Source of the DNA: Cladorhizidae sp. MBARI D1340-BT2
Lineage: Eukaryota > Porifera > Demospongiae > Poecilosclerida > Cladorhizidae
DNA: 64,000 nt
Reading direction: 5' to 3'
Assembly (NCBI GenBank): GCA_028752905.1
Contig: JAQNBH010000005.1
Span: 1,919,725-1,983,724 of the forward strand
Shown here: in pieces, positions 39,201 through 51,200 of the stretch
Numbering within the stretch: the first letter of the stretch is position 1
How the letters are laid out: each line of letters starts with the position of its first letter
Made by a program: the position numbers and the translations under genes
Notes under the pieces: model-generated
Seen by the model: only the letters and a program-made list of their open reading frames with translations
Database searches by the model: none
What the model was told of the DNA's origin: nothing

Positions 39201-42200
39201 GTGGGAGTATGTCAACTAGTCTCCATCTTGGTGGCTGGAGGTAGCCATCATAGTGGGAGTGAGAGTATGTCAACTAGTCTCCATCTTGGTGGCTGGAGGT
39301 AGCCATCATAGTGGGAGTGAGAGTATGTCAACTAGTCTCCATCTTGGTGGCTAGAGGTAGCCATCATAGTGGGAGTGAGAATATGTCAACTAGTCTCCAT
39401 CTTGGTGGCTGGAGGTAGCCATCATAGTGGGAGTGAGAGTAGGTCAACTAGTCTCCATCTTGGTGGCTAGAGGTAGCCATCATAGTGGGAGTGAGAGTAT
39501 GTCAACTAGTCTCCATCTTGGTGGCTGGAGGTAGCCATCATAGTGGGAGTGGGAGTATGTCAACTAGTCTCCATCTTGGTGGCTAGAGGTAGCCATCATA
39601 GTGGGAGTGAGAGTATGTCAACTACTGGACACTTGGTCTCCATCTTGGTGGCTAGAGGTAGCCATCATAGTGGGAGTGGGAGTATGTCAACTAGTCTCCA
39701 ACTTGGTGGCTGGAGGTAGCCATCATAGTGGGAGTGGGAGTATGTCAACTATCTCCATCTTGGTGGCTAGAGGTAGCCATCATAGTGGGAGTGAGAGTAT
39801 GTCAACTAGTCTCCAACTTGGTGGCTAGAGGTAGCCATCATAGTGGGAGTGAGAGTATGTCAACTAGTCTCCATCTTGGTGGCTGGAGGTAGCCATCATA
39901 GTGGGAGTGGGAGTATGTCAACTAGTCTCCATCTTGGTGGCTAGAGGTAGCCATCATAGTGGGAGTGAGAGTAGGTTAACTAGTCTCCATCTTGGTGGCT
40001 AGAGGTAGCCATCATAGTGGGAGTGAGAGTATGTCAACTAGTCTCCATCTTGGTGGCTGGAGGTAGCCATCATAGTGGGAGTGAGAGTAGGTTAACTAGT
40101 CTCCATCTTGGTGGCTAGAGGTAGCCATCATAGTGGGAGTGAGAGTATGTCAACGAGTCTCCATCTTGGTGGCTAGAGGTAGCCATCATAGTGGGAGTGA
40201 GAGTATGTCAACTAGTCTCCATCTTGGTGGCTAGAGGTAGCCATCATAGTGGGAGTGAGAGTATGTCAACTAGTCTCCATCTTGGTGGCTAGAGGTAGCC
40301 ATCATAGTGGGAGTGAGAGTATGTCAACTAGTCTCCAACTTGGTGGCTGGAGGTAGCCATCATAGTGGGAGTGGGAGTATGTCAACTACTGGACACTTGG
40401 TCTCCATCTTGGTGGCTAGAGGTAGCCATCATAGTGGGAGTGAGAGTATGTTAACTAGTGGACACTTTGGTCTCTGGATCTGTGTATCAATAATCCGTGA
40501 TGGTGCATGCAAAGAGAAACCTAGAATCCATAGAATTCCACACAATATAGCATATTGCAGCATTATTGCTTGCTTTCCAAATACTAGGTTCTAGTGACAT
40601 GCACTATTATGTTAGTAGCTGACACAAATACATTTTGAACTGCAAATTAGCCTCAGCCTTGAAGTTGATCACTGAAGTGTAAGAAGCTGAATGTAATTTC
40701 ATCATCTTATGAGGAGAAGGAAGCATTCATAGAAAGCCTTGACCTTACCCACCACCCACCATGACAGCAACCCTGAGCATGTTAAGGGGGGAAGAGGGCT
40801 GAAAACACATATTTTTTCAAAAAATTTTTATGGGCCCAAAAGGGTTCATAATATGTCTGGAGTTTGAGTTTCAAGTTTCAGAGCAAGTGAATACTTGCAT
40901 CAGAAGATATAGCCATTTTTATACAGTGCATTATTATTCCATTTCATTTCATTTCACTTCACATTGGAAGAGGTTCTCTCCCAGTCTTACCTGGCTACAA
41001 TCGGGCGGGCGGCGATGATCGCCTACCCAAAATACAGTTTTTATATATCAAAATGTTGCCAATTTCATGGAGACCCTTACCAGTCGTTTGCGCAATGAAT
41101 TGGCCAGGTGGGGGGGTAGTGCGCAACCGCTAAGATGAGCACGTTTTTTTGGTCAAGGTTCACTTGAAACTTTTACACTGTTGAGTTATGGGGAAGAGAA
41201 CAGAGAAGCATTTTAAACAGAAAGGCCAAGGATTCAAGAAGAGTGAAGACAAGAAGAAGAAAGCCCTACAGGCGGCTGTTGTTGAGCCTGTCACAGTAGC
41301 CGCGCAAGGCAAGTTTTAATGTTTATCTCCATACTAAAAAGTTACTAGCTGTTTCCTTTCCTTTGTTAGTGAGTCTCTTGGATCCTGTGGGTGGGGTAGC
41401 GCCTTCTGTGAACCTTCACTTACCTTGCAATCAATTGCAAATGTCTGAAGAGAGGCCAGTTCCATTGGTGACTATGACAAGTGACTATGACCAGGAAGAA
41501 GTTGGCTCTCATGGATAGTTCAGCTGCTTCTGTGGCTGTTGCTACTGGATCTACTGGCTCTACCTCTTTGGACTCGGGTGGTGTTGGAGAACTAGGTAAG
41601 GGTAATCGTATAATAAACTTAGATAAGCTTAGAGAGGTCATAGAAAGGTGTAATAAGTTGGTAACTGAGCTCCCTTGCAACTGAAGCCCGTAGGGCAGGC
41701 ATGGTTTACTTTTTGTTCAAATTGTAGTAACACTCGAGACATCTCAAACCCTGTATCTGTAGAAGCATTCTTTGAACATCCAGTCAGTACTGGGTGCTCG
41801 CATTGCTGGAATTAGTCATTCTGGTCTGGAAGACATCACTGCAGTCATGGATATGTTGCCCCCTCTTAGTTCCACTTGTTTTTTAAAAATATACTAGGTC
41901 AATAGGGAGTGACGCAAATGCAGTAACAGAGTATTATGTTGGATGCCGCTCATAGGTTACATGATTTCTATAGGGTTAGGCATGAAGACATCATTGATGT
42001 TAGTATTACTGTTGACGGCACATGGCTTAGACAGGGCCACAAATCAAATTATGGCTTGGTTGCGGTGATGTCTTGGGACACTGGAGAGGTTTTAGATTAT
42101 TATCTTATGTCTAATTTCAAGCTTGTGCGCGAAGACCTGAAGATGAAACAGAAGCAAGTTACACAGAATGGTTTGAGGGTCACAAGGTAAATAGTGAAGC

Positions 42201-45200
42201 CAATTTTGAAGGCTCTTCGGTTTCTATGGAAGTTGTAGGAACACAAAAACTTTTTTAGCGTTCAGTGGAGAGACTGAAGCTTAGGTACACACATTAATTA
42301 GTGATGGGTATACAAATGCACATAAACGGGAGTGCAACAAGTGTCGGGCTTGCCATCGAGAGGCAGCAGAGTTTCAATGGAGGGCGGAGCATTGTATGGT
42401 CCTGGCAAGGGGGACCTGTAACATTTTTATTTTGTTTGTGTCTTGCTTTCTATTGTCAAACAGAGATTTCAAACAAAGATTACTGGAAGATACTTTTGTT
42501 TATGTGTATTTTTGTCAAGCTTAGAAATTACTGGAGGATGACTTTTGTTTGTGTTCTATTGTTTTTCAGGGATTACTGGAGGGTGTCGGAAGACGTGTGG
42601 AGGGCGACGATGGATGGACCTGGGCATGGGAGCCCTGCAAATGATGACGTGTTTATTTTTGCTAATTCAATATTAGCAAAGCAACGTAACAAGTCTGATG
42701 CGTCTTTAATTTATGTGTATGTATATATATATAATTATTGTTGGTTTTGAAGTTGTAGTTAGGATGTAGGATACTGCTGTTGTTGAAAAAATAAAGGACT
42801 GTGAAAGTCAATTGGTTGCTTTCAACATTTTGTTTGTACACACACAATTCTAGTAATGAGGGGATGTATTCTAGTGAAGCAGGGGCAGCTGGGATGTGAT
42901 TACAAACTGCTTGGACTTCAAGGCTCAATATCTCTGAAGTGATTTTTGAAAAACCGTTCAAATGATAACTTGAATATTTTTTATCCTTTCATAAAAAAAA
43001 TTATTTCATTTGAAAGCAAATTTTATCTTCTACAACTTGCGCGAGAGTTTTTGTTTGATAGGATTACTAAAAAATACCTATAGATGGAAATTTAACGTGA
43101 TGTCATAAATCTATGTTCAGAAAATGCAACAAAAAAACTTTTTTTCGGAATTTCAAGACGCGCAGTTTGTAGTGCTCATTATGATTGACTAATAGACCGA
43201 ATAAGAGCCTCGCAAAGGTCGTTACTGCAATGTGGTTTACTTAACGGCTTACGGTCCGCACTGGAAGAGCCTATAATGAGAAACTAAATGACAAAAGAGA
43301 CTTACCATTAGAAAGCACAGACTGCAAGCTATAATTTGATATATAAATTGGGAAACTAGAGTGAATGCGAGCAAAGATATGGTACTTTATATGCGACTAC
43401 GCGATACGCAGCCTTCTTTCCCCCTTAAACCACCACAATCAGTGGAGATGCCACCATGGAGCATGGACGACGAGCTTGAATCTAGAAGCTTGGTGGCTAC
43501 CAGTGGAGTTCTCCGACTGCAGCACTTCTGTTTGTCCTTCAGTAGGAATTTAAAGGGCTGGAGCTCCCACCCACCCCTTCTACAGCAACATGTCATTTGG
43601 CTGGAACCCCCCCCCCCCCCCCCCCCCTAGTGTAGCTTCTACAGCAATATGCCATTTGGTTGCTGGCAAACAACATAAACTTCACCAAACTATTAAAATT
43701 CCACCAGTAATATGCAAAACTTCAGTTGCATAAATGCAATTAAAATAGCTTCCCAGTTCAAACCTGCATACATACCTGTGTACACATGCAGTGATGTACA
43801 GAACTTTACTCATTCATAAGTGGTGCATAAAGGTTCCTCTGAATGCGTGGGGTCTACATGGTTACAGCCTTGCTTTCTTCACTTTTTTAATTAATAATAT
43901 TTTTAACGAGCAATGGAAGTTTATTTCTCATCTGCATGTACCTGTAGGTATCCATTTAATGTAGTTGGAGTCCAGGCATTGCCGGGACACGACAGAAGTG
44001 AAGTTGATGTCCACCACCAGCCACTGTGTAAATCGCCCTACATAGCCAAACACCCTGTGAGGAAACACATACATATCAGAGCAGCTAGGAAATAGCAGCT
44101 AGGAGCATGTGCAGTAGCAGCTAGGAGAATGTGTAGTGGCAGCTAGGAGAATGTGTAGTAGCAGCTAGGAGAATGTGTAGTAGCAGCTAGGAGAATGTGT
44201 AGTAGCAGCTAGGAGAATGTGTAGTAGCAGCTAGGAGAATGTGCAGTAGCAGCTAGGAGAATGTGCAGTAGCAGCTAGGAGAATGTGTAGTAGCAGCTAG
44301 GAGAATGTGTAGTAGCAGCTAGGAGAATGTGCAGTAGCAGCTAGGAGAATGTGTAGTGGCAGCTAGGAGAATGTGTAGTAGCAGCTAGGAGAATGTGTAG
44401 TAGCAGCTAGGAGAATGTGTAGTAGCAGCTAGGAGAATGTGTAGTAGCAGCTAGGAGAATGTGTAGTAGCAGCTAGGAGAATGTGTAGTAGCAGCTAGGA
44501 GAATGTGTAGTAGCAGCTAGGAGAATGTGTAGTAGCAGCTAGGAGAATGTGTAGTAGCAGCTAGGAGAATGTGTAGTAGCAGCTAGGAGAATGTGTAGTA
44601 GCAGCTAGGAGAATGTGTAGTAGCAGCTAGGAGAATGTGTAGTAGCAGCTAGGAGAATGTGTAGTAGCAGCTAGGAGAATGTGTAGTAGCAGCTAGGAGA
44701 ATGTGTAGTAGCAGCTAGGAGAATGTGTAGTAGCAGCTAGGAGAATGTGTAGTAGCAGCTAGGAGAATGTGTAGTAGCAGCTAGGAGAATGTGTAGTAGC
44801 AGCTAGGAGAATGTGTAGTAGCAGCTAGGAGAATGTGTAGTAGCAGCTAGGAGAATGTGCAGTAGCAGCTAGGAGAATGTGTAGTAGCAGCTAGGAGAAT
44901 GTGTAGTAGCAGCTAGGAGAATGTGTAGTAGCAGCTAGGAGAATGTGTAGTAGCAGCTAGGAGAATGTGCAGTAGCAGCTAGGAGAATGTGTAGTAGCAG
45001 CTAGGAGAATGTGTAGTAGCAGCTAGGAGAATGTGCAGTAGCAGCTAGGAGAATGTGTAGTAGCAGCTAGGAGAATGTGTAGTAGCAGCTAGGAGAATGT
45101 GTAGTGGCAGCTAGGAGAATGTGTAGTAGCAGCTAGGAGAATGTGTAGTAGCAGCTAGGAGAATGTGCAGTAGCAGCTAGGAGAATGTGTAGTAGCAGCT

Positions 45201-48200
45201 ATGAGAATGTGTAGTAGCAGCTAGGAGAATGTGTAGTAGCAGCTAGGAGAATGTGTAGTAGCAGCTAGCAATAGCAACAGGAGCACGTGCAGAAGTAGCT
45301 AGGAGCACGTGCAGAAGTAGCTAGGAGCACGTGCAGGATACAAGAGACTAAGCCTGCCATGTATTATAGCAAAGCCAACAAAGCTAATCGAATACTGACC
45401 ATCAGTGGGAGTATGTGGAGTGGCATGCCAGACCACCACTGGGGTATGCAGAGTGGCAAACTGACCACCACTGAGGGTAATGAGAGTGGCATACCCCCAC
45501 AGTCAATGGGGTATGCACACATGTGAAAGTGAGGTGATCAAGTGCCAAGGTATATGCATGTATCACAAGAACAAAGAAAATGTAAAAAGAAAGGAACCAA
45601 GACTCTCATGTAGACCACAACCAGTTAGATGACCCTTTACCACTTAAAATCATAATTTAATGAGGACAATATTGATGTGATTTTAATGGTAAAAGGTCAT
45701 CTAACTGGTTGAGGTCTACATAGTAGGGTCTTGACAAGTCAGTCCAATAAAAATATTATATTTGTTCTTGTTTCAAGGGTTTGTTTGTTTTCTTGTTGTT
45801 GTTGTTGTTGTTGTTTGTGTGTGTTATAGTTGAGCAGTGGAGGACTACACCAGGTCAGAGCTGTTTACACCAGGTCAGAGCCAGGTCAGAGCTGTTTACA
45901 CCATGTCAGAACTGTGTACACCAGGTCAGAGCTGTTTACACCATGTCAGAACTGTGTACACCAGGTCAGAGCTGTCACCAGGTCAGATCTGTTTACACCA
46001 GGTCAGAGCTGTTTACACCAGGTCAGAACTGTTTACACCAGGCCAGAGCTGTTTACACCAGGTCAGAGCTGTTCTCCAGGGCTTTAAAACACTTTCTAAC
46101 TGTTCATTGTTGATGTACACTTCACACGTATCAACACATGCCATGTCTTTTTGCCATTGTTGACAGCACACTCCTTCAACGGCTTGGTAACACTTGTCCA
46201 AGAGAACTCCACCAACCAAACAGCAGAACTGAGCATGGATTATTCCTTCTGCTTATAACGCAGCACGCATGCTATTTGATTGCATCATCAACAAACCCAT
46301 TACCAAAAGCTTTCCACAATAGAGAACAGGTGAGTGATGGCATGCATTGGAACATCTGCAGTCCTGCAGTATTCTAAGTTCTATGAATGGACCCGTTGTA
46401 TGCAAGTTATGTGAGGGGAAACTGATCAAACACAAGTAGATCTTTGAAGGTGAATTCCAAAGGTTTTTCACACTTTTATGCAAAGACAAGGTGGTATATG
46501 ATGTTGGTAACCATAGTGGGAAGGCGGAGAATGAGGGGAAAGAGAGGAGGGAAGGGAGGGGAGAGGAGGGAGGGGAGAGGAGGGAGGGGAGGAGGGAGGG
46601 GAGGAGGGAGGGGAGGGGAGGGAGGGGAGAGGAGGTAGGGGAGGGGAGGGAGGGGAGGGAGGGGAGGAGGGAGGGGAGGGGAGGAGGGAGGGGAGAGAGG
46701 AGGGGGAGGGGCAAAGTAGGTGAGTGCATGCAGATCATGGGAAAAGTGTAGCAGATTGAAGGAGCTACGTCTACAGCCTGGTTCAAGTCACCTTGAAGGG
46801 TATGTGACTAACATTCAATCTGTGAAGTTAGAGGAGGCAGCCAGGTTAATTCAAAGACAAACACAGAAAAAGAACAGGATGCATTTGGGCTGGGTCAGCT
46901 CAGGAGGAGAGGCTGGTAGAAAACATTGTAAGAGCACAACTAATGGACACAGACACCTGCTAGGGCTAGGGCTAGGGCCAGGTCTCAATGATTAATTGAT
47001 TTAGGGTAAAGCAATCATAACCGTACTACATATTCAGGTACTACATATTCAGGTACTACATATTCAGCCAGATGGATTTCTTCTTTAGCGAAGAATTTAC
47101 AAACTGGTTGTTGGAAAATGAGCATAGCATAACTGAGAGGGATGAGTTTAATAGTTCCTTCCTTTAGTGGCACTATCTGGTTGCTGGAAAAATGAACTGA
47201 TTGCCAAAGAAATAGCTCAGCAAGCTAAAGAAGTGGGCATGACTCAAGTTAAGTGCAACACCAACAAGCTCATCCCTCATTAGTAGCAGACTATGCTTGA
47301 TTTGCACCAGTGAAAACAGAGTTTGAAATTGTAGAGGCAAACTATCTCGTCAATTTAATCTTAACAACTCATTACATAACTGTTACTAGAGGATAGCTGC
47401 ACCCTCAGTCTCTCGGTGCATGCCAGAGGGTACTACTAGCACTGCAGCTCTGCCGGGATACGAGTATTACTAGCCCTAGCTCTGATGGGATACGAGTATT
47501 ACTAGCCCTAGCTCTGATGGGATACGAGTATTACTAGCCCTAGCTCTGATGGGATACGAGTATTACTAGCCCTAGCTCTGATGGGATACGAGTATTACTA
47601 GCCCTAGCTCTGATGGGATACGAGTATTACTAGCCCTAGCTCTGATGGGATACGAGTATTACTAGCACTGCAGCTCTGATGGGATACGAGTATTACTAGC
47701 CCTAGCTCTGATGGGATACGAGTATTACTAGCCCTAGCTCTGATGGGGTACGAGTATTACTAGCCCTTGCTCTGATGGGGTACGAGTATTACTAGCACTG
47801 CAGCTCTGATGGGATACGAGTATTACTAGCCCTAGCTCTGATGGGATACGAGTATTACTAGCCCTAGCTCTGATGGGATACGAGTATTACTAGCCCTAGC
47901 TCTGATGGGATACGAGTATTACTAGCCCTAGCTCTGCTGGGATACGAGTATTACTAGCCCTAGCTCTGATGGGATACGAGTATTACTAGCCCTAGCTCTG
48001 ATGGGATACGAGTATTACTAGCCCTAGCTCTGATGGGATACGAGTATTACTAGCCCTAGCTCTGATGGGATACGAGTATTACTAGCACTAGCTCTGATGG
48101 GATACGAGTATTACTAGCCCTAGCTCTGATGGGGTACGGGTATTACTAGCCCTAGCTCTGATGGGATACGAGTATTACTAGCCCTAGCTCTGATGGGATA

Positions 48201-51200
48201 CAAGTATTACTAGCCCTAGCTCTGATGGGATACGAGTATTACTAGCCCTAGCTCTGATGGGATACGAGTATTACTAGCCCTAGCTCTGATGGGATACGAG
48301 TATTACTAGCCCTAGCTCTGATGGGATACGAGTATTACTAGCCCTAGCTCTGATGGGGTACGAGTATTACTAGCCCTAGCTCTGATGGGATACGAGTATT
48401 ACTAGCCCTAGCTCTGATGGGATACGAGTATTACTAGCCCTAGCTCTGATGGGATACGAGTATTACTAGCCCTAGCTCTGATGGGATACGAGTATTACTA
48501 GCCCTAGCTCTGATGGGATACGAGTATTACTAGCCCTAGCTCTGATGGGGTACGAGTATTACTAGCCCTTGCTCTGATGGGGTACGAGTATTACTAGCCC
48601 TAGCTCTGATGGGATACGAGTATTACTAGCCCTAGCTCTGATGGGGTACGGGTATTACTAGCCCTAGCTCTGATGGGATACGAGTATTACTAGCCCTAGC
48701 TCTGATGGGATACAAGTATTACTAGCCCTAGCTCTGATGGGATACGAGTATTACTAGCCCTAGCTCTGATGGGATACGAGTATTACTAGCCCTAGCTCTG
48801 ATGGGATACGAGTATTACTAGCCCTAGCTCTGATGGGATACGAGTATTACTAGCCCTAGCTCTGATGGGGTACGAGTATTACTAGCCTTAGCTCTGCTGG
48901 GATACGAGTATTACTAGCACTAGCTCTGCTGGGATACGAGTATTACTAGCACTAGCTCTGATGGGATACGAGTATTACTAGCACTAGCTCTGATGGGGTA
49001 CGAGTATTACTAGCACTAGCTCTGATGGGATACGAGTATTACTAGCACTAGCTCTGATGGGGTACGAGTATTACTAGCCCTAGCTCTGATGGGGTACGAG
49101 TATTACTAGCCCTAGCTCTGATGGGATACGAGTATTACTAGCCCTAGCTCTGATGGGATACGAGTATTACTAGCCCTAGCTCTGATGGGATACGAGTATT
49201 ACTAGCCCTAGCTCTGATGGGATACGAGTATTACTAGCACTAGCTCTGATGGGATACGAGTATTACTAGCCCTTGCTCTGATGGGATACGAGTATTACTA
49301 GCACTGCAGCTCTGATGGGATACGAGTATTACTAGCCCTAGCTCTGATGGGATACGAGTATTACTAGCCCTAGCTCTGATGGGATACGAGTATTACTAGC
49401 CCTAGCTCTGATGGGATACGAGTATTACTAGCCCTAGCTCTGATGGGGTACGAGTATTACTAGCCCTAGCTCTGATGGGGTACGAGTATTACTAGCCCTA
49501 GCTCTGATGGGATACGAGTATTACTAGCCCTAGCTCTGATGGGATACGAGTATTACTAGCCCTAGCTCTGCTGGGATACGAGTATTACTAGCCCTAGCTC
49601 TGCTGGGATACGAGTATTACTAGCCCTAGCTCTGATGGGATACGAGTATTACTAGCCCTAGCTCTGATGGGATACGAGTATTACTAGCTTACTAGCCCTA
49701 GCTCTGATGGGATACGAGTATTACTAGCCCTAGCTCTGATGGGATACGAGTATTACTAGCCCTAGCTCTGCTGGGATACGAGTATTACTAGCACTGCAGC
49801 TCTGCTGGGATACGAGTATTACTAGCCCTAGCTCTGATGGGATACGAGTATTACTAGCACTGCAGCTCTGATGGGATACGAGTATTACTAGCCCTAGCTC
49901 TGCTGGGATACGAGTATTACTAGCCCTAGCTCTGATGGGATACGAGTATTACTAGCCCTAGCTCTGATGGGATACGAGTATTACTAGCCCTAGCTCTGAT
50001 GGGATACGAGTATTACTAGCCCTAGCTCTGATGGGATACGAGTATTATTAGCCCTAGCTCTGATGGGATACGAGTATTACTAGCCCTAGCTCTGATGGGA
50101 TACGAGTATTACTAGCCCTAGCTCTGCTGGGATACGAGTATTACTAGCCCTAGCTCTGCTGGGATACGAGTATTACTAGCCCTAGCTCTGATGGGATACG
50201 AGTATTACTAGCCCTAGCTCTGATGGGATACGAGTATTACTAGCTTACTAGCCCTAGCTCTGATGGGATACGAGTATTACTAGCCCTAGCTCTGATGGGA
50301 TACGAGTATTACTAGCCCTAGCTCTGCTGGGATACGAGTATTACTAGCACTGCAGCTCTGCTGGGATACGAGTATTACTAGCCCTAGCTCTGATGGGATA
50401 CGAGTATTACTAGCACTGCAGCTCTGATGGGATACGAGTATTACTAGCCCTAGCTCTGCTGGGATACGAGTATTACTAGCCCTAGCTCTGATGGGATACG
50501 AGTATTACTAGCCCTAGCTCTGATGGGATACGAGTATTACTAGCCCTAGCTCTGATGGGATACGAGTATTACTAGCCCTAGCTCTGATGGGATACGAGTA
50601 TTATTAGCCCTAGCTCTGATGGGATACGAGTATTACTAGCCCTAGCTCTGATGGGATACGAGTATTACTAGCCCTAGCTCTGATGGGATACGAGTATTAC
50701 TAGCCCTAGCTCTGATGGGATACGAGTATTACTAGCCCTAGCTCTGATGGGATACGAGTATTACTAGCCCTAGCTCTGATGGGATACGAGTATTATTAGC
50801 CCTAGCTCTGATGGGATACGAGTATTACTAGCCCTAGCTCTGATGGGATACGAGTATTACTAGCCCTAGCTCTGATGGGATACGAGTATTACTAGCACTG
50901 CAGCTGATCTGATGGGACGACTAAAAATAAAAAGGAATTGCATCTAAAGAAATCAACAACAGTTCCTCACGTACGTAACATGTCTGGCCTTCTCCCCTCG
51001 CTCGGTGAGCATCCCCACCACATTGATCCTGTCCAGCTGAGAGTTTGTCAGGAAGGACACCCTCTCTGACGTCTGAGCCTCGTCACATGACCAGTCCACG
51101 TAGGAAGCAGTGGTACGCAGGTTTACCCACACCACAACAGAGCCAAGCCCTGCAAACTGAAACTGCTTCTTTCCGGTGTCCACCTGGGTCCAGGTGAAGC

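Noticed and set aside
46253..46786. Pro/Leu/Ser-rich minus-strand frame of 177 codons and Gly/Arg-rich plus-strand frames
   Set aside because: They come from the GGGAGG purine block, so composition explains them.
46960..46985. GGGCTAGGGCTAGGGC as telomere-like repeat
   Set aside because: Only two to three units and not TTAGGG; too short to mean an interstitial telomere.
50953..50974. Alternative donor GTGAGG for exon 4
   Set aside because: It would leave phase 0, whereas exon 5 must be entered after two bases of a codon to give HVT-VFG.
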